Part shown: positions 30,553 to 39,826 of the stretch, in pieces
Layout: every line of letters starts with the position of its first letter
Position numbering within the stretch: the first letter of the stretch is position 1
Assembly: GCF_900217905.1 (NCBI RefSeq)
Contig: NZ_OBMO01000021.1
Location: forward strand, 1 to 64,000
DNA length: 64,000 nucleotides
Direction: 5' to 3'
Source: Alloalcanivorax xenomutans
GTDB taxonomy: Bacteria > Pseudomonadota > Gammaproteobacteria > Pseudomonadales > Alcanivoracaceae
Translations under genes and position numbers: made by a program
Notes under the pieces: model-generated
Seen by the model: the letters and a program-made list of their open reading frames with translations, nothing else
What the model was told of the DNA's origin: nothing
Databases searched by the model: none

Positions 30553-31442
30553 AGAGTAAAGGCGGTTTTCAGCCATTGACGTAATGTGTCGATGGCGTCG
30601 TCCTTATCGGCCTGGTGGGCCCAGACCAGATAATAGCGATGTACGTCGATTACCTGGGTCTTCCACAATCGAACCAGACGGCCTGCCGCAAGCGCATCCC
30701 GCACCAGATGATGCCGCGCCAGCGCGATACCTTCGCCGTTCTCCGCCGCTGCGAGCAAACTGGTCAGGTTGGGAAAGAGCGGGCCTTGATCGCTGTTGGC
30801 CAGTGCCAGGCCCGCGGCCTGAAGCCACAGAGCCCAGGGCTGTGCCGCGTGCCGTAGCAAAACGCAATGGCCCAGATCCGCCCGCCTGCGGGGCAGTTTG
30901 CCATCGCGATAATCCGGACTGGCCACCGGGTATACCCACTCCGAAGACAATGCCTCCGATTGCAGGCCGGGCCAGCCTCCGGGGCCGTAGCGCAGTGCCA
31001 CGTCGCTGTTCGCGTTACCGCCCAGCTTGACCAGATCGACGTCTGTGGATACCTCCACGCGGATGTCGGGAAAGCGTTGATGGAAATCGGCCAGACGCGG
31101 TAACAGCCAGCGTTGCGCGATGCTCGGTAAGGTGCTCAAACGTAACGTGGTGGCGCGGTGCCTGCGACGAGGTGTCTTGAAGGCCCGCTCCAGCACACCC
31201 AGGCCCTGGCGCACCTGCAAGGCCAGATGTTGAGCTTCCCTGGTGGGGGCAGCGCCCTGACGTTGCCGTTCGAACAACCGCCGTCCCAGACGCTGCTCAA
31301 GGGAACGGATGTGCTGGCTGACCGCGCCCTGGGTCAGTGACAGTTCCTGTGCGGCCAGAGTGAAGCTGCGCAGCCGGACGCTGGCCTCGAAAGCCACCAG
31401 TGTTTGCAGGGGCGGAAGCGAGTTTCTATCCATGGGCGACAT
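30549..31442 (-). CDS. LysR family transcriptional regulator (GcvA-like)
   Basis: About 297 residues. N-terminal winged helix with LPPLQTLVAFEASVRLRSFT, LAAQELSLTQGAVSQHIRSLE and RLFER (about residues 8-70), then a periplasmic-binding-like effector domain. The opening LPPL and TQGAVSQ pattern places it near GcvA/AmpR-type regulators. The start is uncertain: ATG 31442 or 31433, neither with a clear ribosome site. It is divergent from the GST gene across 91 bases, which it may control, and convergent with the NhaC gene. Confidence 0.88.
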   Translation of the reverse strand: MSPMDRNSLPPLQTLVAFEASVRLRSFTLAAQELSLTQGAVSQHIRSLEQRLGRRLFERQRQGAAPTREAQHLALQVRQGLGVLERAFKTPRRRHRATTLRLSTLPSIAQRWLLPRLADFHQRFPDIRVEVSTDVDLVKLGGNANSDVALRYGPGGWPGLQSEALSSEWVYPVASPDYRDGKLPRRRADLGHCVLLRHAAQPWALWLQAAGLALANSDQGPLFPNLTSLLAAAENGEGIALARHHLVRDALAAGRLVRLWKTQVIDVHRYYLVWAHQADKDDAIDTLRQWLKTAFTL

Positions 31443-31533
31443 TAATATCACTAATGCCCAGACCCTACAAAGTATCGTTTGTCCGGTTCAGGACGGACTT
31501 CTAGGCTGACATTCCCGTTCAAGGAGTCGAGCC

Positions 31534-32178
31534 ATGAGCTATCAGTTGTATTATTCGTCCGGTGCCTGCTCCATGGCAGTGCATATCGTATTGGAGGAAC
31601 TGGGTGCGCCGACCAGGTTGATGCCCCTGCGGATTCACGACGGCGATACTTCCAAGCCGGGTTACCTGGCCATCAACCCCAAGGGGCGGGTACCGGCTCT
31701 GGCTATTCCGGGCGAAGCGGGCGTGCTTACCGAACTGCCCGCGATCCTGACCTTTCTGGCGGAAAGCCATGACACGCCGGCCCTGTTGCCGCCGACCGCT
31801 CTGCAGCGCGGCCGTGTTCAGGAATGGCTGGCGTGGTTGGCTGGCTGGATGCACGGTACCGGCTACGGTCTTATATGGCGTCCGCATCGGTTCAGTGCCG
31901 ATCCGGATGACGCCCCGGCTCTGAGGGAACAGGGTCTGAAGGTGGTGGCCCAGGCCAATCAGGATGTGACCGAGCGCTTGGCACAACCAGGGCCCTGGGC
32001 GCTGGGTGACCAGTACAGTGTGGTGGATCCGTTTCTGTTGGTGCTGTTCAGGTGGGGCAGTCTGGTGGGGCTGGATATGAGCGAGCATACGGCGTGGATC
32101 GAACACACTCGGTGCATGCTCCAACGCCCGGCGGTAAACCGGGTGTTGGAGCGGGAAGAGGTGACGATCCCTTTGTGA
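31534..32178 (+). CDS. Glutathione S-transferase family protein
   Basis: 214 residues. N-terminal thioredoxin-fold domain beginning MSYQLYYSSGACSMAVHIVL, with C12 in the place of the beta-class GST cysteine; NPKGRVPAL and TELPAIL hold the glutathione-binding cis-proline and Glu/Ser region. An all-helical C-terminal domain follows. It probably conjugates glutathione to, or reduces, electrophiles. Divergent from the LysR gene. Confidence 0.9.
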   Translation: MSYQLYYSSGACSMAVHIVLEELGAPTRLMPLRIHDGDTSKPGYLAINPKGRVPALAIPGEAGVLTELPAILTFLAESHDTPALLPPTALQRGRVQEWLAWLAGWMHGTGYGLIWRPHRFSADPDDAPALREQGLKVVAQANQDVTERLAQPGPWALGDQYSVVDPFLLVLFRWGSLVGLDMSEHTAWIEHTRCMLQRPAVNRVLEREEVTIPL

Positions 32179-32188
32179 GCTCGCCAGG

Positions 32189-34186
32189 TCAGGGTTGCAG
32201 GTCCAGTTCGTACACCGCTTCGTTGTTATCGTTGGTCTCCAGGAATACCGCTTCCGGCGCTTTTTCGGCAACGAAGTTTCGGGCCCGGTCGGTATTGGGC
32301 ACCCGGAACACGATGGTCAGATCGGTGGCCGCGTCAATCGGCGCGAACGACCAGTTGCCGTCGGCGGTGGGCGTAACCGGACTGTTTTCCCGGATGTAGT
32401 CCGCCAGGACCGCGCGGTTCTCATCCGGTGACTCAATGACGATGTGGTCGCCACCGGTGCCCGCGAACTTGCCGCCGCCAGCGCGGTAATTATTGGTGGC
32501 GATCAGGAATTCATCGTCGTCCGCCACCGGGTTGCCCTGATAGGCCAGATTGACGATGCGCTGGCCGTCACTGACCTGGACGCAGTCGCCGTCATAGCGC
32601 GCTGGCTGGGTAACGTCGATCTGGTAGGTGAGGCCATCGATAACGTCGAAGTTATAGGTGGGAAAGCCGCTGTAATTCACCAATTCCTGAGGGGCGCTGG
32701 TGCTGGTGTCGATCTGGAAAAACTGGGAAGCGGAGCATTCCAGCCATTGAGTCAGCTCGGCGCCATTGGCTTTCACCGCCATCAGTGTATTCGGATACAG
32801 ATACAGGTCGGCGGCGTTTTTCACTTTCAGTTCGCCTTTGGGCACCACGGTGAAGGCGCTTTCATCGGCGCAGATCCCTTCCCGGCTGCAGGCCTTGAAT
32901 GGCGCGGCGGCGGACAACACCGGCAGATCCTGGAGATTGACGTCGCCTTCGATCAGATTCTCCACGTAGGCCTTCTGGGCATCCGCCACGATCTGAATGG
33001 ACGGATCGTCCTTCACCACCGCCAGGAAGCTGTAGATGTCGTCAGTGGATTCACCGATGGGCTGGTTCATGTAATCGATGGTGGCCTGGTGATCCCCGGC
33101 CAGCTTGGCCACCAGAGCCGCGTCGGCTTCCACCGCGGGGGCATCGTCCGCGAAGATCGGCTGGGCCTGCACTTGGGAGTTGGTGATGGACCACTGATCC
33201 GCTCCGGTATCGTAGGACAGGGTCATATCGATGACGCCCAGATGGCTGCCCCAGTAACCGGGCATGACCGCCGGAACGCCCTTGATGGTGCCTTTTTCCA
33301 CGTCCACATTGGGGGTGTCGGCGAAGCTGTCGGATGGGAACAGTAAATGGCTGTGGCCGAACATGATAGCGTCGATGCCCTCCACGTCCGCCAGATACCA
33401 ACTGCTGTTCTCCGCTTTATCCGCTTCGGAGTAAGCCGTGGTGCTGATACCGGAATGGGGAATGGCGACAATAACATCGGCGCCTTCCGCCTTCATCCGC
33501 GGCACATAGCGCTCGGCCATGGCCTTGATGTCCTTGGTGATCACCTCGCCTTCCAGGTTCTTCTTGTCCCACTGCATGATTTGCGGCGGCAGGAAGCCGA
33601 TGAATCCGACCGTGATGTCATGACTGTTGCCGTCGCGGTCCCGGACCGACTTGGTTACCAGTCGGTAGGGCTCGAAGTACAGCTGATCGTTGTCCGGATT
33701 GTCATCGTCGTCGTCCACGAAGACGTTCGCGCTAATGTACGGGAAGCCGGCGTCGTTGACGCTTTCGGCCAGGAATTCCAGACCATAGTTGAATTCATGG
33801 TTGCCGTAGTTGGCCACGTCATAGCCGAGCTCGTTCATGGCCTTGTAAACCGGGTGGATCTCGCCGGCAGGGAGGCCTTCGGCGTGACGCCAATCGCCCA
33901 TGGGGCTGCCTTGGATAAGATCGCCGTTATCCACCAGGAAGCTGTTGTCCGGGAAGTCGAGGGCGGCGCGAGCCTGCTTGATCAGTGTGGCGGTACGCAC
34001 CAGTCCCACCTTGGGGTCGGCGGCATCGCCATAGTAGTTATAGTCCATCACATTGGCGTGGATATCGGTGGTTTCCATCAGGCGGATATCCACCAGGGGG
34101 TTGTTATCGCTATCGCTGCCGCAACCGGCAAGCAGGACACCGCTGGAGATGATACCCAGCCAGAACGTTCTTGAAGAAACAGACAT
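32189..34186 (-). CDS. Exported 2',3'-cyclic-nucleotide 2'-phosphodiesterase / 5'-nucleotidase family lipoprotein
   Basis: 665 residues. A lipoprotein signal peptide with lipobox LLAGC (cysteine near residue 22) is followed by a calcineurin-like metallophosphatase domain (TDIHANVM, DNGDLIQGS, NYGNHEFNYG, FGHSH) and a C-terminal 5'-nucleotidase domain, the order of UshA and CpdB. It would release nucleosides and phosphate outside the inner membrane. An acidic insertion (VDDDDDNPDND) might bind calcium. I chose ATG 34186, after GAGGG, because it starts at the signal peptide; the open frame begins 29 residues earlier. CpdB-like is favoured by the TTDIHANV sequence, but UshA-type activity is possible. 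Confidence 0.88.
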   Translation of the reverse strand: MSVSSRTFWLGIISSGVLLAGCGSDSDNNPLVDIRLMETTDIHANVMDYNYYGDAADPKVGLVRTATLIKQARAALDFPDNSFLVDNGDLIQGSPMGDWRHAEGLPAGEIHPVYKAMNELGYDVANYGNHEFNYGLEFLAESVNDAGFPYISANVFVDDDDDNPDNDQLYFEPYRLVTKSVRDRDGNSHDITVGFIGFLPPQIMQWDKKNLEGEVITKDIKAMAERYVPRMKAEGADVIVAIPHSGISTTAYSEADKAENSSWYLADVEGIDAIMFGHSHLLFPSDSFADTPNVDVEKGTIKGVPAVMPGYWGSHLGVIDMTLSYDTGADQWSITNSQVQAQPIFADDAPAVEADAALVAKLAGDHQATIDYMNQPIGESTDDIYSFLAVVKDDPSIQIVADAQKAYVENLIEGDVNLQDLPVLSAAAPFKACSREGICADESAFTVVPKGELKVKNAADLYLYPNTLMAVKANGAELTQWLECSASQFFQIDTSTSAPQELVNYSGFPTYNFDVIDGLTYQIDVTQPARYDGDCVQVSDGQRIVNLAYQGNPVADDDEFLIATNNYRAGGGKFAGTGGDHIVIESPDENRAVLADYIRENSPVTPTADGNWSFAPIDAATDLTIVFRVPNTDRARNFVAEKAPEAVFLETNDNNEAVYELDLQP

Positions 34187-34324
34187 GACACCCTCGTCGT
34201 CGTAAAAGAAAGGCCGGAAAGTCCGGGCCGGCGTAACGAGGGTGAGAACGGAACATGACCGGGGAATAACCAACAGATTATGGTTTTATGATGGCCTGTG
34301 ATTTCTTTAACCGGTTTGGCCTCG

Positions 34325-35401
34325 CTATTCGAACAACGTCAGGTATTGGCCGTAACCGGCGGCGGCCATGTCTTCCTTGGGAATGAAACGCATGGCGGCG
34401 GAGTTCATGCACCAGCGCTCCCCGGTGGGCCGCGGACCGTCCTTGAAGACATGCCCCAGATGAGAATCGGCGTAGCGGCTGCGGACCTCGGTGCGAACCA
34501 TCCACAAAGTACTGTCTTCACGGGTGGTTACCGCATCGGGGCTAATCGGTTTGGTGAAGCTGGGCCAACCGGTGCCGGATTCATACTTGTCCGTGGATGA
34601 GAACAGCGGTTCACCACTGACCACATCCACATAGATACCTTGCTGTTTATTGTCCCAATAGGTGTTTTTGAAGGCCGGTTCGGTATCGTCTTCCTGGGTC
34701 ACCTGAAAGCTCAGGGGAGACAGTCGGGCCCGCAAAGTGGCTTCATCAGGCTTGTTGAAATGCTCGGGCCCGCGCCAGCTCATCGGGGCTTCCGCGTTTG
34801 CCTTCTTGCCACCGGGCAGGTGATCCGGATCATCCCAGTGCTTTTCAAGAAACTGGTCCCGGCCGGAGTTGTAGCGATAAAACTTATACCGTAGCGGATT
34901 GCGCTTATAATAATCCTGATGGTATTCCTCGGCGGGATAGAACGCCTTTAATGGGGTGATTTCGGTAACGATGGGCTTCTCGAACCGGCCACTTTTTTCC
35001 AGTGCCGCCTTGGAGGCCCGTGCCTGTTTTTCCTGTTCCGGCGTCTCGAAGAAAATGGCACCCCGGTACTGGCGGCCGCGATCGACAAATTGACCGTCGG
35101 CGTCGGTGGGATCCATGTGGCGCCAGAACCAATCCAGCAACTGAGCGTAGCTGATCTTGTCCGGATCATAGATTACCTGCACCGATTCGGTGTGGCCGGT
35201 GGCACCGCTGGAGACCTGCTCATAGGTGGGGTTGGCCTCGTCACCGCCGGCGTAGCCACTGATGGCCTCGCTGACACCGTCGAGTTTCTCGAAGTCCGAC
35301 TCGGTGCACCAGAAACATCCGCCAGCGAACACCGCCGTGGCTTGCGCCGCCAGGGCGGGGCCCGTGATCAGGGAAATTAGAAGCGCGGCGATGACCCGCA
35401 T
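34325..35401 (-). CDS. msrAB: Exported bifunctional methionine sulfoxide reductase MsrA-MsrB
   Basis: 358 residues. A signal peptide (1-19) precedes an MsrA domain with the catalytic GGC29FWC32 and an MsrB domain (about 215-350) with the catalytic C331 in RWCMNS. It repairs both stereoisomers of oxidised methionine, here in the periplasm. The MsrB part lacks the two CxxC zinc motifs of E. coli MsrB, as in Neisseria PilB. Unlike PilB, there is no N-terminal thioredoxin domain, so reducing power must come from another periplasmic thiol protein. GGAGGA precedes the ATG. Confidence 0.93.
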   Translation of the reverse strand: MRVIAALLISLITGPALAAQATAVFAGGCFWCTESDFEKLDGVSEAISGYAGGDEANPTYEQVSSGATGHTESVQVIYDPDKISYAQLLDWFWRHMDPTDADGQFVDRGRQYRGAIFFETPEQEKQARASKAALEKSGRFEKPIVTEITPLKAFYPAEEYHQDYYKRNPLRYKFYRYNSGRDQFLEKHWDDPDHLPGGKKANAEAPMSWRGPEHFNKPDEATLRARLSPLSFQVTQEDDTEPAFKNTYWDNKQQGIYVDVVSGEPLFSSTDKYESGTGWPSFTKPISPDAVTTREDSTLWMVRTEVRSRYADSHLGHVFKDGPRPTGERWCMNSAAMRFIPKEDMAAAGYGQYLTLFE

Positions 35402-35627
35402 GACCTGGTCCTCCTGCTTGTAGAAAAGCTGACTGAAGGATTGGATGCCTGAATTTGCTTTATGTTACGCCGATGGAGAGAAAAATTTCCGTGAAGGCTT
35501 GGAGTATCGTGTCATTGACGGTGCTCAAAAGCCATAATTTTCATAGCGGCGATCTTCGGGTTTGTGAGTATTATCGAATCATCCGTTCACGCATGGTGCG
35601 CGCGGAAATCACCTGGGGAGAAGGCCC

Positions 35628-36059
35628 ATGGGTATGATCAAGGAATTTCGTGAATTCGCGATAAAGGGAAATATGGTCGATATGGCGGTGGGCATCATCA
35701 TCGGTGGGGCGTTTGCCACCATTGTGAAGAGTCTGGTCGCTGACGTCATCATGCCACCTATCGGGTTATTGCTGGGCGGGGTGGATTTCGGCAATTTGTT
35801 CGTGGTCCTGCGTGGCACCGGTGATTTCGCTACCTTGGCCGAAGCCCAGGCCGCCGGTGCCGTGACGATCAACTATGGGGTGTTCTTCAATAATGTCATC
35901 AGCTTCCTCATCGTCGCCTGGGCGGTGTTCTTCCTGGTGCGCGCCATTAACAGGCTGAAGCGTGAGGAAGAAAAAACAGAGGAAGCCGCCGCGCCGCCGC
36001 CGACTCCGGAGGATATCTTGTTGCTGCGGGAAATCCGTGACAACCTTAAACAACGTTGA
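35628..36059 (+). CDS. mscL: Large-conductance mechanosensitive channel MscL
   Basis: 143 residues (E. coli 136). A homopentameric inner-membrane channel that opens under extreme turgor. First helix [25 protein letters not shown], second membrane helix [19 protein letters not shown], and the cytoplasmic bundle [16 protein letters not shown] at the end are all typical. Both ATG 35628 and 35634 are possible; GGGGAG is better spaced for the first. Confidence 0.96.
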   Translation: MGMIKEFREFAIKGNMVDMAVGIIIGGAFATIVKSLVADVIMPPIGLLLGGVDFGNLFVVLRGTGDFATLAEAQAAGAVTINYGVFFNNVISFLIVAWAVFFLVRAINRLKREEEKTEEAAAPPPTPEDILLLREIRDNLKQR

Positions 36060-36087
36060 GGGAATAACCAGGCACGGAAGAGGTCTT

Positions 36088-37491
36088 TTGTCCGATACCA
36101 CCAGATCCAGATCGCGGTCGTCCCTGGTGCCGGGTGCCGGCGTCGATTCCGACTTCGCGTTGGTTGCCGACACTGGCGAAGCCTTCTTGCTGCGCATGGC
36201 GACGGCCCGGGCCGCCAGGCGTTCTCTGGATCTGCAGTATTACATCTGGGACAACGACCAGGTCGGACGGCGCTTGATATGGGTTGTGCTCGAGGCGGCA
36301 CGCCGCGGTGTGCGGGTGCGTTTACTGCTGGATCATATCAATCAGTTGGGCCGGGACCGGAATTGGGCGACCTTGAACGCCCATCCCAACGTGGAAGTCC
36401 GTCTGTTCAATCCTTTACGCGGTCGCGGTCTTAATTTGCTGCGCTGGCTTTACCGGGCGCCCAAACTCAATCGCCGCATGCACAACAAAGCCTGGATCGT
36501 CGATGGTGAAGCCGCCATTGTTGGCGGGCGCAATATCTCTGAACACTACTTTGGCGTCAACGCGGTCACCAACTTCCGTGATCTGGACATCTATGCCGAT
36601 GGTCCGGTCGCCGCCGACACCCAGGAAGCCTTCAATCGATATTGGCACAGCCCTTTGTCGGTGAGTCTGAGGCAGTTCCGGCGCCGTTCCAGTGATGATG
36701 CGGAAGCATTGTGGATGAGTCTGGATACGGAGCAGCGTTCCCGGCACCGGGATGATAGCGTGCTGTCCGAGCATACGCTGCAAGCGGTACGGGCAAGGCG
36801 GGTTCGCGCTCCGGCGGCATTGTTATTCGACAGTCCGGAAAAAGCGCACGGTTCTCCTCAGCGCCTGATGGGAACGCAACTGGCCCGGCTGCTTGGCCGT
36901 CATTCCGCCCGGGAGATTCTGCTCGAAGCCAGCTATTTCATTCCCGGTGATGATTTCACCCGCGCGTTAAGCGGTTGGCGCAAACGGGGGTGCCGGGTGG
37001 CGGTACTGACCAATAGTCTGGCCACCAACGATGTCATCGCCGCCCATGCCGCCTATCAACGCTATCGCCCGGCGCTGGTGGATGCCGGATTGGAGTTGCA
37101 CGAGCTGCAACCCAATGCCCGCAGCATGATGCGCCAGGCCCGGCTGTTGCGCGGGCGGTCCAAAGCCAGCTTGCATACCAAGGCCATGGTGCTGGACCGG
37201 CGTGAGTTGTTTGTCGGCTCGTTTAACGCGGATCCCCGTTCCGTGCACTTCAATACCGAGATGGGGTACTACATTTACTCTCCGTCGTTGGCGGCATCGG
37301 TGGCCGCGTTCATCGAAGAAGGCATGGCGCCGCAAAACAGCTACCGGCTGTCTCGTGAAGAGGGGCGGCTGACATGGGCCGGAGGGAGCGACCAGGGCCC
37401 CGTGGTCTGTCACCGGGAGCCCCTGGTATCGATACCGCGCCGGTTGGCCAGCGCGGTGTTGGCGTTGCTGCCGATCGAGAATCTGCTGTAA
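36088..37491 (+). CDS. Phospholipase D family protein (cardiolipin synthase-like)
   Basis: 467 residues. Two HKD motifs are complete: HNKAWIVDGEAAIVGGRN and HTKAMVLDRRELFVGSFN. They transfer or hydrolyse phosphatidyl groups. No N-terminal membrane helices are seen, so it resembles soluble ClsC/YmdC-type enzymes (473 residues in E. coli) more than ClsA. I infer a TTG start at 36088, 4 bases after AGAGG and 28 after mscL; the frame is open further upstream but overlaps mscL. It probably shares a transcript with mscL. Confidence 0.85.
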   Translation: MSDTTRSRSRSSLVPGAGVDSDFALVADTGEAFLLRMATARAARRSLDLQYYIWDNDQVGRRLIWVVLEAARRGVRVRLLLDHINQLGRDRNWATLNAHPNVEVRLFNPLRGRGLNLLRWLYRAPKLNRRMHNKAWIVDGEAAIVGGRNISEHYFGVNAVTNFRDLDIYADGPVAADTQEAFNRYWHSPLSVSLRQFRRRSSDDAEALWMSLDTEQRSRHRDDSVLSEHTLQAVRARRVRAPAALLFDSPEKAHGSPQRLMGTQLARLLGRHSAREILLEASYFIPGDDFTRALSGWRKRGCRVAVLTNSLATNDVIAAHAAYQRYRPALVDAGLELHELQPNARSMMRQARLLRGRSKASLHTKAMVLDRRELFVGSFNADPRSVHFNTEMGYYIYSPSLAASVAAFIEEGMAPQNSYRLSREEGRLTWAGGSDQGPVVCHREPLVSIPRRLASAVLALLPIENLL

Positions 37492-37497
37492 CCGGAA

Positions 37498-39108
37498 TCA
37501 GCCCCGTTCTTGCTGTTGCTGCTCTTTCCAGTAAGGGTCACGCAGTTCCCGCTTCAGAATCTTGCCAATGGTGCTGCGTGGCAAATGATCCCGAAGTTCC
37601 ACGTCGTGCAGACGCTGAGCCTTGCCCAGTTGCTGGTTGGCCCAGTCACGGATCTCGTCGGTGCCAGTGTCACTGCCCTCGCGACGTACCACCAGGCCCA
37701 GCGGTGTCTCACCCCATTGCTCGCTGGGGATGGCGATCACCGCCGCATCCGCCACATCAGGGTGCTTGAGCAGCATTTTTTCCAGGTCTTCGGCATAGAT
37801 GTTGAAGCCACCGGAAATGATCATATCCTTGCGGCGGTCCAATACGGACAGGAAGCCGTCTTCGTCGAGCCGCCCCATATCACCGGTGCGATAGAACACC
37901 TCTCCTTCCGGGCTGGTCCAGAGCATCTCGTTGGTTTTGTCTTCTCTTTTGTAGTAGCCGCGCATCATTGCGCCGGCACGGCCGACGATTTCGCCGATGG
38001 TGCCGGGGGGCACTTCCTTGAGATCCTCGTCGATGATGCGCAGCTCGCAGCCTTCGCCGGCACGGCCGACGGTATCCCATTTATCAGGGAACTCGGCACA
38101 GTTGAGGATGGTGCTGACGCCGCCTTCAGTGAGGCCGTAGAACTCGATGATATTGCCTGGCCAGCGTTGCATTACCTCGGCGATGACATGGCCGCGCAAG
38201 GGGGCGCTGGTGGAGAACTTCACTTTGAAGCTGCTCAGATCGAAACGATCGAATTCCGGATCGGAAAGGATCCGCTGGTACTGGACCGGCACCAACATGG
38301 CATGGGTGACGCGATGCTTCTCACACAATTCAAGGAATCTACGTGCGTCGAATTTGCCCATGGTGACGATGGTGCCGCCGCCGAACAGAGTGGGCAGCAC
38401 GGAAACCAGAGTGGTGTTGGAGTACAGTGGCGTGGACACCAGGTTGATCGCGGTGTTGTCGAATCCCAGCGCGGTGAAACGGTCCATTTGCCGGGACCGC
38501 AGACGGTGGTCGTGCAAAATACCCTTGGGTACGCCGGTGGTGCCGGAGCTGTAGATAATGTTGAATGGGTCGTCCGCGCCGGGTTCGCGATTCGGTTTGG
38601 TGCTTGGGGCGTCACCAACCCAGTCCATGAAGTTGCTCCAGCCACTATCCTGGAAATCCAGGGCGATGCGCTGTTGTGGGGAGACATTCTCCAACTGATC
38701 GAGCAGCGGCGTGATCAGTTCCTGATTCTTCCTGGAGATGAACAGGAAGCGGGCATCACAGTCGTTGATCATCAGTGCCAGGGTGTCCCCGGCGGCCATG
38801 CTGGAAAGAGGGACCATGCAGCCGCCGGCGGTGAGCACGCCCATGAACAGGGTAAAATAGGGAATGCTGTTTTCGGACAGGCCGGCCACGGTATCGCCAG
38901 GTTGCAGGCCGGCGTCGATCAGACGGTTGGCCACGCGGTTAACCTGATCCACGAACTGCCGCCAGGTCAGGTTGCCATTGTCATCGTAAATGGCTGGATG
39001 ATCGCCCTGCTCCGCGGCCAGTTCCTGGAGTCGGCGTGGCAGACAACGGAACTCTTCATTGTCGACTTGCGGTGCGTATTGGGGCATGGCGTTGCTGACT
39101 GCGGTCAT
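37498..39108 (-). CDS. AMP-binding acyl-CoA synthetase
   Basis: 536 residues of the ANL superfamily. The P-loop-like motif YSSGTTGVPKG is at residues 186-196, YGLTEGG and YRTGDMGRLDEDGF follow, and the C-terminal catalytic lysine lies in RSTIGKILKREL. It activates a carboxylic acid to its acyl-CoA through an acyl-AMP. The specific acid is unknown, but medium- or long-chain fatty acids fit the neighbourhood. It converges on the phospholipase D gene (6 bases between stops) and is divergent from a hot-dog thioesterase. Confidence 0.9.
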   Translation of the reverse strand: MTAVSNAMPQYAPQVDNEEFRCLPRRLQELAAEQGDHPAIYDDNGNLTWRQFVDQVNRVANRLIDAGLQPGDTVAGLSENSIPYFTLFMGVLTAGGCMVPLSSMAAGDTLALMINDCDARFLFISRKNQELITPLLDQLENVSPQQRIALDFQDSGWSNFMDWVGDAPSTKPNREPGADDPFNIIYSSGTTGVPKGILHDHRLRSRQMDRFTALGFDNTAINLVSTPLYSNTTLVSVLPTLFGGGTIVTMGKFDARRFLELCEKHRVTHAMLVPVQYQRILSDPEFDRFDLSSFKVKFSTSAPLRGHVIAEVMQRWPGNIIEFYGLTEGGVSTILNCAEFPDKWDTVGRAGEGCELRIIDEDLKEVPPGTIGEIVGRAGAMMRGYYKREDKTNEMLWTSPEGEVFYRTGDMGRLDEDGFLSVLDRRKDMIISGGFNIYAEDLEKMLLKHPDVADAAVIAIPSEQWGETPLGLVVRREGSDTGTDEIRDWANQQLGKAQRLHDVELRDHLPRSTIGKILKRELRDPYWKEQQQQERG

Positions 39109-39153
39109 CGTCCTCTCCCGTGGTCCGGAACCGGGTTCCGGAGCTTCTGGTTA

Positions 39154-39177
39154 TTTTGAAAAACGGTTTGCAAAACG
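39154..39177. repeat. Tandem 12-bp repeat in the ligase/thioesterase intergenic region
   Basis: TTTTGAAAAACG is followed directly by GTTTGCAAAACG, identical at 10 of 12 positions. Each unit is itself close to a palindrome. It lies 46 bases upstream of the acyl-CoA ligase start, in a position suited to a fatty-acid-responsive regulator; that role is inferred. Confidence 0.4.
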
Positions 39178-39337
39178 CATTTGGAATTTGGCAGGCAGAA
39201 TACTACCAGGTATGTTGGCGAACAATACCGGCCGGTCACGGCTTGCCTGGGGTGGCCTGTAACCCTTGTAATATAAGGGGGCTGAGCGATTTCTCCGCCG
39301 CCCATAAATGTAAAGGATACAAACCAAGGAGTGTTTC

Positions 39338-39775
39338 ATGAGTGAGCCTTTCCGTTACCGGCTGCGCGTGCGTTACAGTGAATGCGATGCTCAGCATGTA
39401 GTGTTCAACGCCCGTTACGGTGACTATGTCGATCTGGCCATGACCGAGTTCATGCGTGCTCTGGGGCGGGATTACGGTGCCCTGCTGGCGCGTGGACTGG
39501 ATAACCAGGTGGTGAAGCTCACCCTGGAATGGAAAGCATCCGCCCGTTTCGACGACGTGCTCGAGATTCAGGTCAGACCATTGTCGTTGGGCAACACCTC
39601 GTTCTCGCTGGAATTCCTTATTCTGAATGCGGAGAGCCAGCAGCTGCTGTGCCGGGCGGAACCGGTGTACGTGATGATGACCACGGAACCGTTCGAGAAA
39701 ACCCGGGTGCCCGACGATCTGCGGGCCGCGTTGCAGGAAGGCGCGGTCGGTAAGGTGTGCGATCAGAGCGGTTGA
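39338..39775 (+). CDS. Acyl-CoA thioesterase, 4HBT hot-dog fold (YbgC/FadM-like)
   Basis: 145 residues, a single hot-dog domain. The signature YSECDAQHVVFNARYGDYVDLA includes the catalytic-type aspartate region of 4-hydroxybenzoyl-CoA thioesterases, although the usual Asp-x-x-x-x-Val pattern is altered to CDAQHVVF. It hydrolyses acyl-CoA; FadM and YbgC relatives prefer long- or short-chain esters. AAGGAG precedes the ATG. Divergent from the acyl-CoA ligase. Confidence 0.88.
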   Translation: MSEPFRYRLRVRYSECDAQHVVFNARYGDYVDLAMTEFMRALGRDYGALLARGLDNQVVKLTLEWKASARFDDVLEIQVRPLSLGNTSFSLEFLILNAESQQLLCRAEPVYVMMTTEPFEKTRVPDDLRAALQEGAVGKVCDQSG

Positions 39776-39784
39776 AAGCGGACA

Positions 39785-39808
39785 TGGCCCGGCGGTGCCG
39801 CCGGGCCA
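39785..39808. terminator. GC-rich stem-loop between convergent genes
   Basis: An 11-bp perfect stem, TGGCCCGGCGG with CCGCCGGGCCA, closed by only two bases (TG). It lies 10 bases after the thioesterase stop and 19 before the end of the convergent quinone oxidoreductase gene. There is no T-run, so it may stop RNA decay or act with Rho rather than be a classical terminator. Confidence 0.5.
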
Positions 39809-39826
39809 ATACTGAAATAGTCGGGA

